From Brotonthovivens ammoniilytica (GTDB lineage: Bacteria > Bacillota > Clostridia > Lachnospirales > Lachnospiraceae): 64,000 nt of DNA. Below the pieces are notes generated by a model. The model saw only the letters and a list, made by a program, of their open reading frames with translations. It made no database searches and was not told the origin of the DNA. Position numbers and translations under genes: made by a program. Shown here piece by piece: positions 8,301 through 17,616 of the stretch (positions are counted from its first letter, which is position 1; each line of letters starts with the position of its first letter). The stretch lies in contig NZ_JAOQJQ010000004.1 of assembly GCF_025566885.1 (NCBI RefSeq), forward strand, positions 124,001 to 188,000, read 5' to 3'.

Positions 8301-9692
8301 TTATTCGTTCTTGTTCTCCTCGCTGCTCTGATAGTAGATATCAAGGAACTTGTCATCAATACGTTTCAGTTCACTTCTAGGCAGAATAGAAAGCAGTTTC
8401 CAGCCGATATCCAGTGTTTCTTCTATATCTCTGTCTGCTGTATACCCCTGAGAAACATATTCCTTCTCAAAAGCATCTGCAAATTTCGCATAAATCAAGT
8501 CAATATCAGACAACGCTGCTTCGCCCAGGATTACCATCAGCTCTTTTGCCTCTTTTCCACGGGCATATGCTGCAAACAGCTGATTCATCGTATTGGAATG
8601 ATCTGCTCTTGTTTTACCTTCACCGATACCCTTATCTTTCAGACGGGAAAGAGAAGGCAGTACATCTACAGGCGGCATCACGCCTTTTCTGTAAAGCTCA
8701 CGGCTTAAGATAATCTGGCCTTCTGTAATATATCCTGTAAGGTCAGGAATCGGATGTGTCTTATCATCCTCCGGCATTGTAAGGATTGGTATCAATGTAA
8801 TACTTCCATCCTTGCCTTTCTGTCTTCCTGCACGTTCATATAAAGTTGCAAGGTCCGTATACATATAACCAGGATAGCCACGGCGTCCCGGAACTTCCTT
8901 GCGGGCCGCTGAAACTTCACGGAGAGCATCTGCATAGTTTGTGATATCTGTCATAATAACAAGTACATGCATATCTTTCTCAAATGCCAGATATTCTGCA
9001 GCTGTCAGCGCCATTCGGGGAGTAGAAATACGCTCTACTGCCGGGTCATTTGCCAGGTTTATAAACAGAACCGTTCTGTCAATTGCTCCTGTCTCTTTAA
9101 AACTCTGAATAAAGAAGTTGGACTCCTCAAAGGTGATGCCCATTGCGGCAAATACAACGGCAAACTGTTCATCCTTGCCCCGTACTTTCGCCTGTCTTGC
9201 GATCTGAGCCGCAAGATTGGAGTGAGGCAGACCGGAAGCGGAAAAAATCGGAAGCTTCTGTCCACGAACCAGTGTATTCAGACCATCAATGGCAGATACA
9301 CCTGTCTGGATAAACTCAGAAGGGTAATTTCTGGCCGCCGGATTCATAGGCAGACCGTTGATATCCATACGCATATCCGGTAAAATCTCAGGGCCGTTAT
9401 CAATAGGATTTCCAAGACCGTCAAATACCCGGCCAAGCATATCAGAAGATACCCCAAGCTGCATACTGTGGCCCAAAAACCGTACCTTACTGCTGTCTAA
9501 GTTAATTCCTGTTGAACTTTCAAACAGCTGTACCAGTACATCATTCCCATTTACTTCCAGCACTTTACATCTTCTTGTTTCACCGCTGGATAATTCAATC
9601 TCACCCAGTTCATCATAAGTAACGCCGGATACTCCTTTTACAAGCATCAGAGGGCCTGCTACTTCCTGTATAGTTCTATACTCTTTTGGCAT
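8301..9692 (-). CDS. ntpB: V-type ATPase subunit B (non-catalytic head subunit)
   Basis: Nucleotide-site partner of subunit A in the hexameric head, 463 residues. It has the beta-barrel start MPKEYRTIQEVAGPLMLV and the degenerate P-loop region FSASGLPHSNLAAQIA in place of a true Walker A, as expected for B, with the conserved VPGRRGYPGYMYTDL further on. I place the start at the ATG at 9692, which has AGGAGGG eight bases upstream, and not at the longer frame reaching 9767 inside subunit A. The stop of A and this ATG are one base apart, indicating coupled translation. Confidence 0.97.
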   Translation of the reverse strand: MPKEYRTIQEVAGPLMLVKGVSGVTYDELGEIELSSGETRRCKVLEVNGNDVLVQLFESSTGINLDSSKVRFLGHSMQLGVSSDMLGRVFDGLGNPIDNGPEILPDMRMDINGLPMNPAARNYPSEFIQTGVSAIDGLNTLVRGQKLPIFSASGLPHSNLAAQIARQAKVRGKDEQFAVVFAAMGITFEESNFFIQSFKETGAIDRTVLFINLANDPAVERISTPRMALTAAEYLAFEKDMHVLVIMTDITNYADALREVSAARKEVPGRRGYPGYMYTDLATLYERAGRQKGKDGSITLIPILTMPEDDKTHPIPDLTGYITEGQIILSRELYRKGVMPPVDVLPSLSRLKDKGIGEGKTRADHSNTMNQLFAAYARGKEAKELMVILGEAALSDIDLIYAKFADAFEKEYVSQGYTADRDIEETLDIGWKLLSILPRSELKRIDDKFLDIYYQSSEENKNE

Positions 9693-9693
9693 T

Positions 9694-11460
9694 TTATAAG
9701 CCCTCCTTTCCTGCAGCTTTTGCAATCTCTTCATCCAGCTGCCCCATAACTGCATCAAATTCGGCATCCAGATTTTCTTCTAATGTATATTTATAACGTC
9801 CAATTTTTTCTCTGACAGGCATATTGATCAGCGCCTGCATACCGGCTCCCTCTGTCAGTGCCTGAGAGGACTTCTCATAAAATGCAAGTACCAGTCTCAT
9901 CATGAGAAGCTGCTTTTTCAGAGAAGTATAGGTATCAACTTCATGGAAGGAGTTCTGATGAAGGAAATCCTCACGAATAGACCGTGCCGCTTCCATTTTC
10001 AGACGGTCTGAAGCAGAAAGCGCATCCATACCTACCATTTTTACAATCTCTTCCAGGCTGGCCTCTTCCTGAAGCAGGGTCATCATCTTCTGGCGGTTTA
10101 CCATCCAGTCTTCTGATACCTCTTTTTCAAACCATGGCCCCATATTATCAAGATACAAAGAATAGCTGTTTAACCAGTTAATAGCCGGGAAGTGGCGTTT
10201 ATATGCCAGGGCAGAATCCAGTCCCCAGAATACTTTTACAATACGAAGTGTAGCCTGAGAAACCGGTTCTGAAATATCACCGCCAGGAGGTGATACTGCT
10301 CCGATAACAGAAAGCGCGCCTTCTCTCTCGTCAGAACCAAGAGAAATCACATGCCCTGCACGCTCGTAAAACTGTGCCAGACGGCTTCCCAGATATGCAG
10401 GGTATCCTTCTTCACCGGGCATCTCTTCTAAACGTCCTGACATCTCCCTTAAGGCCTCTGCCCACCGGGAAGTGGAATCTGCCATAAGAGCTACTGAATA
10501 TCCCATATCACGGAAATACTCTGCAATGGTAATACCGGTATAGATAGATGCCTCACGGGCTGCAACCGGCATATCGGATGTATTGGCAATCAAAACCGTA
10601 CGCTCCATCAGAGACTGCCCCGTTTTTGGATCCTTCAGCTCAGGAAACTCGTTCAAAACATCTGTCATCTCGTTTCCTCGTTCTCCACATCCAATGTACA
10701 CAACAATATCTGCTTCCGCCCATTTCGCAAGCTGATGCTGAATTACCGTTTTTCCGCTTCCGAAAGGTCCCGGAACAGCAGCTACACCACCTTTGGCAAT
10801 AGGGAAAAATGTATCTACAACACGCTGACCGGTTATCAGCGGCATTTCCGGTGTCAATTTTCTCTTATACGGTCTTTCACGTCGTACCGGCCATTTCTGC
10901 ATCAGCGTCACTTCTCTGTCACCCTGAGGTGTTTCAATGACAGCAATTACTTCTTCAACGGTAAATTCGCCAGCCTTAATCTCTTTTACAGTACCGGAGA
11001 TACCATAAGGTACCATAATCTTTTGTTCTACCACAATGGTTTCCTGAACAGTACCAAGAATATCCCCTTCTAAAACACTGTCTCCGGCTTTTTTCACCGG
11101 CACAAATTCCCATTTAATATCACGTTTCAGAGACGCTACTTCCACGCCTCGCTTTAAGTTATTTCCGGAAATACGCATGATATCATCCAGCGGACGCTGA
11201 ATTCCATCATAGATACTGCGGATCAATCCGGGTCCCAGCTCTACTGATAATGGCACTTCCATGGATTCTACAGGTTCTCCCGGCCCAAGACCGGAAGTCT
11301 CCTCATAAACCTGAATGGAAGCTTCATCGCCATGAATTTCAATAATCTCGCCGATCAGCCGCTGATTACTTACACGAACAACGTCATACATATTTGCATC
11401 ACGCATACCGGAAGCAATAACCAGCGGTCCTGCTACTTTTTTGATTGTTCCTTTACTCAT
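9694..11460 (-). CDS. ntpA: V-type ATPase catalytic subunit A
   Basis: ATP-hydrolysing subunit, 588 residues. Walker A is GPFGSGKT near residue 232. The catalytic Glu lies in GERGNEM, and the Walker B region ends SVALMADSTSRWAEALRE. The roughly 90-residue A-specific insertion (about residues 110-200, rich in beta strands) separates it from B. It follows subunit F by 16 bases and overlaps the ribosome site of subunit B. Confidence 0.98.
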   Translation of the reverse strand: MSKGTIKKVAGPLVIASGMRDANMYDVVRVSNQRLIGEIIEIHGDEASIQVYEETSGLGPGEPVESMEVPLSVELGPGLIRSIYDGIQRPLDDIMRISGNNLKRGVEVASLKRDIKWEFVPVKKAGDSVLEGDILGTVQETIVVEQKIMVPYGISGTVKEIKAGEFTVEEVIAVIETPQGDREVTLMQKWPVRRERPYKRKLTPEMPLITGQRVVDTFFPIAKGGVAAVPGPFGSGKTVIQHQLAKWAEADIVVYIGCGERGNEMTDVLNEFPELKDPKTGQSLMERTVLIANTSDMPVAAREASIYTGITIAEYFRDMGYSVALMADSTSRWAEALREMSGRLEEMPGEEGYPAYLGSRLAQFYERAGHVISLGSDEREGALSVIGAVSPPGGDISEPVSQATLRIVKVFWGLDSALAYKRHFPAINWLNSYSLYLDNMGPWFEKEVSEDWMVNRQKMMTLLQEEASLEEIVKMVGMDALSASDRLKMEAARSIREDFLHQNSFHEVDTYTSLKKQLLMMRLVLAFYEKSSQALTEGAGMQALINMPVREKIGRYKYTLEENLDAEFDAVMGQLDEEIAKAAGKEGL

Positions 11461-11476
11461 GTGATTTTACGCCTCT

Positions 11477-11797
11477 CTATTTTTCTCCAAATATAATATC
11501 GGAACCAACTGCCTGCTCTACACACTTCTTTACATTTTCTACCCCTTTTCCTGTATTCTGGGATATTCCCGGAATCAGGATAATCGAGGGAAGCAGCTGG
11601 CCTTTGTATTTCTCAATTTCGTCGGCAAACTCCTCTGCCAGACTTTCTGTAATATAAATCACAGCGTAATCGCCTCCGGCAACCTGACGGAATACCTGGG
11701 CGCCTGATTTTGCATCCTGGATGGGAAATATGTCAAGACCCAGCGTTGCAAAACCGTAAATACTGTCATATGGTCCAAGCACTGCAATCTTATACAT
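11477..11797 (-). CDS. ntpG: V-type ATPase subunit F (central stalk; NtpG in Enterococcus naming)
   Basis: A 106-residue regulatory subunit of the central stalk that binds subunit D. MYKIAVLGPYDSIYGFATLGLD and LLPSIILIPG are the Rossmann-like core typical of the family. The ATG at 11797 lies within the last codons of subunit C, an eight-base overlap, so the two are translationally coupled. The longer open frame to 11869 would run deep into the C gene and is not preferred. Confidence 0.93.
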   Translation of the reverse strand: MYKIAVLGPYDSIYGFATLGLDIFPIQDAKSGAQVFRQVAGGDYAVIYITESLAEEFADEIEKYKGQLLPSIILIPGISQNTGKGVENVKKCVEQAVGSDIIFGEK

Positions 11798-12758
11798 ACA
11801 TTTCACGAATCCTTTCTGTAATAAATGTTTCCGGCAGACTGTTTCGTTTTCCGGAAAGGATAATTCCAACTGTTTTTATTTCATTCTCTCTTGCGATAAT
11901 ATACGCCACTATCGGTCCCGCACTAAAGGACTCAAACTTCTGGGGCTTTAGCATCTCAATGAGATAGTTGTCACACCAGCGCTCAAACGCGGATGGGGAT
12001 ACCTTCAGCGCTTCCGCGGCTTTTCCATAGCCTGAGGACTCCAGATAACTGCAGAGACTTTCAAACCCTGAAAGGGAAGCCTTTGCCAGCGCCTCCGGCT
12101 GCATCCCCTGGCAGCTGGTCAATGCACGCATCATAAAGTCAAAGGACTTATTTGTTTTCTGACAACGGACTGCAATTTTAATATTAGCTACTGCAACAGT
12201 AATCTGTGCGTATGTCTGTATCACTTCGTCTGCATCTTCAGCCGCCTTCAGAATCGCCTCCAGGCAGGCCCGGTCAATAATAACGTCGCACAACTGGCCG
12301 TCACCGGAATGCATAAGCGTCTCATATGCATCTTTTGCTGCCGCCTCCATACTTTTTGGAAGACTGCCGAAGTCTTTATTCTTTACAATTTCCCGCAGCT
12401 CATCTCTGGAAGGTACCGTACTGTCAAAAAAGAACTCATCTCTTAATTGCTCACTCACTGCCTCTTTTATGGCAGTTTTCAGATTATGGAAGGCATTTGG
12501 AAACGAAAGAACTTCAAAGGTATCCATAGGAACTCCAAGCTCCTCTACCGTCTCCCAGATCTTTGCCCGCTCGTAAGAGAGCATCTGATCTGCCTCCTGT
12601 TTCCCATCGCCATTTCCCCAGCCTTTGTCTTCCAGAAAGCGCATGCTTTCATCGTAAGACCGGCAGGCCATCAGCTGATCTATCACTGATTTATTAAACA
12701 GCGAAACCTCCATGGCGCGGATACGAGCTACCGCAAAGGTATAGTTATTATTTGCCAT
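11790..12758 (-). CDS. ntpC: V-type ATPase subunit C (AC39 / d-like)
   Basis: All-helical 322-residue subunit that links the central stalk to the rotor ring at the membrane. It starts NNNYTFAVARIRAMEVSLF, the conserved N-terminal helix, and has the repeated three-lobe helical pattern of the AC39 family. Position between E and F matches the E. hirae order. It overlaps the start of subunit F. Confidence 0.93.
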   Translation of the reverse strand: MANNNYTFAVARIRAMEVSLFNKSVIDQLMACRSYDESMRFLEDKGWGNGDGKQEADQMLSYERAKIWETVEELGVPMDTFEVLSFPNAFHNLKTAIKEAVSEQLRDEFFFDSTVPSRDELREIVKNKDFGSLPKSMEAAAKDAYETLMHSGDGQLCDVIIDRACLEAILKAAEDADEVIQTYAQITVAVANIKIAVRCQKTNKSFDFMMRALTSCQGMQPEALAKASLSGFESLCSYLESSGYGKAAEALKVSPSAFERWCDNYLIEMLKPQKFESFSAGPIVAYIIARENEIKTVGIILSGKRNSLPETFITERIREMYV

Positions 12759-12770
12759 ATCAAGCCCTCC

Positions 12771-13364
12771 TTACCTATATAATAATTTGTGGACTTGATC
12801 GGTCAGTTCATCTTTTTTCGCATCAAAAACGGCCTTTAATGTACAGTTTTCCTCAATGCCTCCATAAGAAAGAACAAATCCGTTTTCAATTTCAATACTT
12901 TCTTCTGAAAGCTTCAGGCTTCCGCCCGCTGCTTTTGCGGCTGCTTCAATCTTAGAAGAAAAATCCGCTGGCATTCTTTTCAGGTCCTTTTCGGAAAAGA
13001 AAATTTTTCCTGCTGAGGGCTGTGCATATGCCGCAAGCATTTTCTCAATTCGTTGGAAATATGCCGGCGCTTCCTCACTGCAGACTGCTTCATATGCCTT
13101 TTCCAGCATATGAGAAATCATTTCCTGTTTTGCCGTTAAAACAGCGGTCCGTCTTTTCAGGTCCATAGATGACTGTGCTCGTTTTCTATAATTTATTATA
13201 TCTTTTTCAGATTTCCGCAAAATATCGGCGCTAAGCTGCTCTGCCTCCTTTTCAGCCTGAGAAAGAATCGCATCCGCTTTTTCTTTTGCCTCAGCCAGAA
13301 CCGCATCCGCTTCCTGCTTTGCTTCTTCCTGAATCTGATTTACGATTTTTTCTAATCCAGTCAT
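12771..13364 (-). CDS. ntpE: V-type ATPase subunit E (peripheral stalk)
   Basis: Peripheral stator subunit, 197 residues. The N-terminal half (residues 1-90) is a long Ala/Glu/Lys-rich coiled coil that pairs with the G/H subunit. The C-terminal half is the globular cap that binds the head, with the conserved end FVLSYGGIEENCTLKAVFDAK. GAGGAG precedes the ATG at 13364. It lies between K and C in the operon. Confidence 0.93.
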   Translation of the reverse strand: MTGLEKIVNQIQEEAKQEADAVLAEAKEKADAILSQAEKEAEQLSADILRKSEKDIINYRKRAQSSMDLKRRTAVLTAKQEMISHMLEKAYEAVCSEEAPAYFQRIEKMLAAYAQPSAGKIFFSEKDLKRMPADFSSKIEAAAKAAGGSLKLSEESIEIENGFVLSYGGIEENCTLKAVFDAKKDELTDQVHKLLYR

Positions 13365-13394
13365 TCTTATCTCCTCACTGCTTTTGCTTAATAA

Positions 13395-13868
13395 TTAAAA
13401 ATTAATTGCGTTTACTGCAAGAATGGAGATCAGCAATGCCAGAATCGCATATGTTTCAACCATAGCCGGGAACAGCATCGCTTTACCAAACTGCTCTGGT
13501 TTTTTTGCAATAATGCCGATAGCTGCCGCAGATGTTTTTCCCTGATGGATACCGGAAATAAGACCTACAATACCAATTGGAAGGCAGGCAGCCAGAACCA
13601 TCAATCCGCCGGCAGTTGTCATTTCTACCGGATTTCCGTTTAACAGACCAACTTTAGAAAGCGTAATAAATCCAACCAGCAGTCCGTAAATACCCTGTGT
13701 ACCCGGAAGCAGCTGCATAATCAATACCTTTGCAAATTTACTAGGATCCTGTGAAACTACTCCGGATGCTGCCTGACCTGCGGTTCCAACACCGATTGAA
13801 GAACCTGCTCCTGCAAAAAGAACTGCTACTGCAGCACCCACTAATGCAAATACCATACCCATACTCAT
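13395..13868 (-). CDS. ntpK: V-type ATPase rotor ring subunit K (16-kDa proteolipid, predicted sodium type)
   Basis: Four-helix ring subunit of 157 residues, a tandem duplication of a two-helix hairpin. The ion-carrying Glu138 lies in helix 4 (MVETYAIL). The residues that bind sodium in E. hirae NtpK (Leu61, Thr64, Gln65, Gln110, Glu139) have counterparts here: Leu54, Thr57 and Gln58 in LPGTQ, Gln109 in SGIHQGK, and Glu138. This supports sodium rather than proton coupling. The ATG follows the stop of subunit I by one base. Confidence 0.96.
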   Translation of the reverse strand: MSMGMVFALVGAAVAVLFAGAGSSIGVGTAGQAASGVVSQDPSKFAKVLIMQLLPGTQGIYGLLVGFITLSKVGLLNGNPVEMTTAGGLMVLAACLPIGIVGLISGIHQGKTSAAAIGIIAKKPEQFGKAMLFPAMVETYAILALLISILAVNAINF

Positions 13869-13869
13869 G

Positions 13870-15888
13870 TTATTTTTCCTCCTGAATGTCTACATATTTT
13901 GTTTTTGCCATAAATGGCTCAAAAGGTTTTCCGCCGCCCTCATAGAATTTTCCGAAGAACTCTACAAACTGAAGACGGTTGGTGTGCACATAGGCACCTA
14001 ATACGTTAATTGCCATATTAAATATATGGCCGATAATAAATACAACGATAAAGAAAATGACTCCGATTACGCTGTTTCCAAGCATGCTTCCCATCTGGTT
14101 AATTACCTGGGCGATAACTCCGGTAGCCAGCCCCAGGGCCAGCAGTCTGGAATAAGAAAGCACATCCGACAGCCATCCGGTTATGTTATACAGATCATAA
14201 ACACCAAGGGCAAGTCTGATACCGATTTTCTTTTTCTTTCTTCTGCCCGACATAACCAGAATAATCAGTGCTCCTGCCACAGCCATAACCTTCGCCGCCA
14301 TGGATAATCCTGGTCCAAAGTTAAATTCAATCTGAGATATAGAATAAAAGATCTCTGTTGGAAGAAGCATCAGGATAAGGCCTATCAGGAATAAAAACCA
14401 TGATACAACATCACTGAAAAATCCAACTACATCTTTATCCTTCAGCATCATATATCCCTTTAATGCCAGTCCGGTAAACAGATGTATCACACCAAACAGC
14501 AGCGAATATACAAGCATTCTCATCGGGTCATCCAGCGGAACAAACCACACCGCATCAATAAGTATCTCTTTTCCAAAGAATGTCCGGGCAATTACCGTAA
14601 TGGCATCTCCAAAATATCCCCCGAACATAATTCCCCAGAACAAAGTAGAAATGCCGCACCAGAAAAACATCTTAATAGATTTTCTAAGACTAGCTTCCAT
14701 TCTCGGGAATTTTAAAAGTACGATTCCGCATCCCACAGAAATAATCGCACCATATGCTGCATCGGACAGCATCAGTCCAAACAGAAATACATAAAAGATT
14801 GACATGATTACCGTTGGATCAAATTCTCCCTTCTTGGGAAGACCAAAGGATTCCAGCACGCCCTCCACCGAATTGGAAAATGTATTGTTCTTTAACAATA
14901 CCGGGGGATTCTCTTTTGCCCCTATTTCTTCCAGCTCCACATCAACCGCATATTTTTCTGTTAATTCCTTCTGAATATCCGCCGCATATCTTTCCGGCAC
15001 ATATCCGCTTAAGGCAAACGTTTTTTGTGTCTGCGGCAGCTTTCCTAAAACAGAATAGCGCTCTGCTCTGATCCGGTAGTAATCGGATAAAAGTCTTATC
15101 TCCTCCCGAATCGCCGCCATATCACAGATTTGTTTTTCTTTTACGCCAATCTCTTCTTCACAGCGTTCAATCTCTTTTTGAAGACGAATCTCTTCCTCCC
15201 GGGGCGCCAGCTGTGGAATAGAAGATGGTTTTGCAAAGCCGCCGGCTCTCAGGGCGTCTTCTGCCTCCGGGGCATCCTTTTTCAGGCACACAACCCCAAG
15301 ATATACAAAATCCTTTTCCTCACAGATAATCTCAATATCCGCTGCCTCAATGGGCGGTGTATGTGTTTTTAGCAGCGTCAGAACCGATTCTAAAGATGCC
15401 GGAGCCGCAACGGTTCCCAGCAGCAGCTCTGTTTTTTTTGTTCCTTTTAATCCCATAGGAACGTCTAAATTCATCCATGGCTGCAGGGCTTCTATCTGAT
15501 TCTGAAGCCTTGCAATTTCAGATTTATCTTCTGCAATGGCTTTTTCCAGATCGATCAGTTCACTAATTGCTGTTACATATACATCCCGGCGGCTGGCGAT
15601 ATCTTCCATCTTTGTCTTTTCAACTAACGGTTTGCCCGCCAGTGAATCAAGCAGCGACGTCTTCTCCTGAACATATCTGTTCAGAATCTCAAGGGCCTGA
15701 TCCGCTCTGGCCGCCTGCTTTTCAAAGTCAGCCTTTTCTTCTGATGTGTTTTGTATTTTAAGTCCCTTAAGGTCTTTCTTACGGAAATTAATTTCCACGA
15801 CACCAAGTTCCTGCAGACGAACCAGAATTGCCTTACGGTCCTTATTTAACCCGCACAGGCTGATTCTCTGCATTTTTACAACTGCCAT
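13870..15888 (-). CDS. ntpI: V-type ATPase subunit I (a subunit)
   Basis: Membrane stator that forms the ion half-channels, 672 residues. Residues 1-330 are cytosolic and rich in coiled coil; about residues 350-640 contain the hydrophobic helices, ending in the family stretch MAINVLGAYVHTNRLQFVEFF with the final FYEGGGKPFEPF. GGAGGGAGG precedes the ATG at 15888. It follows the G/H subunit by 35 bases. Confidence 0.96.
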   Translation of the reverse strand: MAVVKMQRISLCGLNKDRKAILVRLQELGVVEINFRKKDLKGLKIQNTSEEKADFEKQAARADQALEILNRYVQEKTSLLDSLAGKPLVEKTKMEDIASRRDVYVTAISELIDLEKAIAEDKSEIARLQNQIEALQPWMNLDVPMGLKGTKKTELLLGTVAAPASLESVLTLLKTHTPPIEAADIEIICEEKDFVYLGVVCLKKDAPEAEDALRAGGFAKPSSIPQLAPREEEIRLQKEIERCEEEIGVKEKQICDMAAIREEIRLLSDYYRIRAERYSVLGKLPQTQKTFALSGYVPERYAADIQKELTEKYAVDVELEEIGAKENPPVLLKNNTFSNSVEGVLESFGLPKKGEFDPTVIMSIFYVFLFGLMLSDAAYGAIISVGCGIVLLKFPRMEASLRKSIKMFFWCGISTLFWGIMFGGYFGDAITVIARTFFGKEILIDAVWFVPLDDPMRMLVYSLLFGVIHLFTGLALKGYMMLKDKDVVGFFSDVVSWFLFLIGLILMLLPTEIFYSISQIEFNFGPGLSMAAKVMAVAGALIILVMSGRRKKKKIGIRLALGVYDLYNITGWLSDVLSYSRLLALGLATGVIAQVINQMGSMLGNSVIGVIFFIVVFIIGHIFNMAINVLGAYVHTNRLQFVEFFGKFYEGGGKPFEPFMAKTKYVDIQEEK

Positions 15889-15923
15889 GAAGCCTCCCTC
15901 CTTTTCTTTTTATTTTCCGGCTG

Positions 15924-16232
15924 CTAGATCAGAGCCGAAATAATTGAAGAAATGACTTCATTTTCTTTTTGCATTGCTTTCTCTTTTTGGACTTTCATAT
16001 CCTGCTTTAAAGCTGACGCAAATTCCTCTGACTTCGCTTCTTCTTCACGGACTGCCTGCTCCTTCGCCTGACTGGCTTTCTGAACAGCGGCATCCTTCGC
16101 CTGCTGCTTGATCTCTTCTGCCTGGCGGTTCGCATTTTCCACAATCTGTGCAGCCTGCTTTCTGGCCTCTTCATTTTTCTGCTGTGCGGCATGCTCTGCC
16201 TGCTGCACAGTTTCTATTACTTTCTGCAGCAC
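15924..16232 (-). CDS. ntpF: V-type ATPase subunit G/H (peripheral stalk; NtpF in Enterococcus naming)
   Basis: A 102-residue, almost wholly coiled-coil protein (heptads of Ala, Glu, Gln, Lys) that pairs with subunit E in the stator stalk. I use the GTG at 16230-16232, which has GGGGAGG seven bases upstream and gives the usual start LQKVIETVQQAE. The frame is open further upstream but that would overlap the promoter hairpin. It is the first gene of the operon; the gene order F-I-K-E-C-G-A-B-D is identical to E. hirae ntp. Confidence 0.9.
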   Translation of the reverse strand: MLQKVIETVQQAEHAAQQKNEEARKQAAQIVENANRQAEEIKQQAKDAAVQKASQAKEQAVREEEAKSEEFASALKQDMKVQKEKAMQKENEVISSIISALI

Positions 16233-16258
16233 GAAATTTCCTCCCCTTTCTTTTATTA

Positions 16259-16288
16259 CAAAATTGTATCCCAAAAAATACAATTTTG
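16259..16288. repeat. Perfect inverted repeat at the V-ATPase transcription start
   Basis: CAAAATTGTAT (16259-16269) and ATACAATTTTG (16278-16288) are perfect 11-bp arms around an 8-base spacer. They begin directly downstream of the operon's -10 box, so the element covers the first transcribed bases. It could be an operator or a 5' stabilising hairpin. Confidence 0.75.
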
Positions 16289-16317
16289 ATTATATCAGAT
16301 AACTGTCCATAGTTCAA
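16289..16317 (-). promoter_or_regulatory. Sigma-A promoter of the V-ATPase operon
   Basis: On the minus strand TTGAAC (16312-16317) and a perfect TATAAT (16289-16294) are 17 bases apart. This is about 55 bases before the GTG of the first gene. Between here and the DeoR promoter at 16499 the DNA is AT-rich with no gene. Confidence 0.8.
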
Positions 16318-16460
16318 ACAACTTTTTTATCAAATTTATCCCAATTTATCTCTATTTTTTAACAATGTTTCATTCGAACACAAATTGGAGTTTTTTTTGT
16401 CTGTTTTAACATTTTTTATTTAACTTTGTAATTTTTTCATTAACTTGAATTGCTTTTTTT

Positions 16461-16555
16461 CTGATAACGATATAAAATATATATTTTATTATCATTTATT
16501 GACATTTCTTTTTTATAATTATACTATTAATTTAAGTACAATTTTCTGTTATCAG
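16461..16555 (+). promoter_or_regulatory. Promoter of the first DeoR gene, flanked by inverted 8-mers
   Basis: TTGACA (16499-16504) and TACTAT (16522-16527) are 17 bases apart. CTGATAAC (16461-16468) upstream and its inverse GTTATCAG (16548-16555) downstream bracket the promoter and could be operator halves for self-control by DNA looping. The promoter is well supported; the operator idea is inference. Confidence 0.6.
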
Positions 16556-16626
16556 CATTGCCGCATTTTTACAATATATACCCGGCAGCTACCCTATCAA
16601 TAAATAACCTCACAGGAGAAAACAAA

Positions 16627-17415
16627 ATGTCCAATGACAATATATTTGCCGAAGAGCGCAAATCCGGTATCGTTGAATATGTAAACAAATACTCAAAAGC
16701 AACCGTTATGGAACTATGTGACTATTTTAATGTATCACCTGCCACCATTAGAAATGACCTGAAAGATCTTTCAGCGGCAGGCCTGCTTTCAAGAGTACAC
16801 GGCGGAGCTATTGCCAACATAAGCGTAAATTTTGAGCCTAAAGTTACAGAAAAACAAATCCAGCAGATGAATGAGAAAAAAAGTATTGCCAGCGCTGCTC
16901 TGAATTATATCCACGAAGGCGACTCTATTGCTCTGGATGCCGGTTCTACCACCTTTGAGCTGGCCACAAAGCTTGGCGTTTTCAAAACTCTTACTGTTGT
17001 CACCTTTGATCTGAATATTGCCACCTGGCTTGACCAGAATACCAATGTAACGATTATTCTTGCAGGCGGTCCGGTGCGGAAGGGCTTTCACTATATTACA
17101 GGAAACCTTGCCATTAATACCATAAAAGACCTTCATGTTGATACTGCTTTTATGGCGGCAAACGGCATCAGCACGGATAAGGGACTTACAACCCCCAAAA
17201 TAGATACTGCCAACATTAAAAAGGTTATCATTGAAAATGCCCGCAAGGTTGTACTGCTTTCTGACAGCCGCAAGCTGGGAGCTGTATCATTCGTAAAATT
17301 TGCCGATATCTCAGACATAGACTACTTCATCACGGATTTCAACGCCCGCCAGGAAGATATTCAGAAGTTTGAACAGGCAGATGTAAAAGTTGAACTGGTT
17401 TCTGCTGAAAACTAA
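16627..17415 (+). CDS. DeoR-family sugar-responsive transcription regulator
   Basis: A 262-residue repressor-type regulator. The N-terminal DeoR helix-turn-helix is RKSGIVEYVNKYSKATVMEL followed by VSPATIRNDLKDL, and the HGGA hinge is present. The C-terminal sugar-phosphate-binding (DeoRC) domain has DAGSTTFELA and the closing region VVLLSDSRKLG. The ATG at 16627 has AGGAG nine bases upstream. It faces the long minus-strand sugar operon tail-to-tail and is the likely but unproved regulator of some carbohydrate promoters here. The effector is unknown. Confidence 0.9.
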   Translation: MSNDNIFAEERKSGIVEYVNKYSKATVMELCDYFNVSPATIRNDLKDLSAAGLLSRVHGGAIANISVNFEPKVTEKQIQQMNEKKSIASAALNYIHEGDSIALDAGSTTFELATKLGVFKTLTVVTFDLNIATWLDQNTNVTIILAGGPVRKGFHYITGNLAINTIKDLHVDTAFMAANGISTDKGLTTPKIDTANIKKVIIENARKVVLLSDSRKLGAVSFVKFADISDIDYFITDFNARQEDIQKFEQADVKVELVSAEN

Positions 17416-17510
17416 CTTTTTTATAAAGCAATAACCGACAAAAAGCCTTATCAGCCATATAACCATTTTTGTTCCACTGTTTTTTATCTGCCGCATCAGG
17501 GTATCCATAT

Positions 17511-17570
17511 AGATAAGAAAAGACACCATCAGAAATAATTGGTTCTGCAATGATGTCTTTTCTTATTTTT
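17511..17570. terminator. Bidirectional terminator between DeoR and the isomerase-like gene
   Basis: ATAAGAAAAGACACCATCA (17513-17531) pairs, with one bulged base, with TGATGTCTTTTCTTAT (17551-17566), followed by T-runs. It lies between two convergent genes. The remaining bases from 17416 to 17510 show no gene. Confidence 0.8.
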
Positions 17571-17616
17571 CGTTTAAATCCACTTACATCGTTTCTTTTT
17601 AATCATCCGGCTGTGC

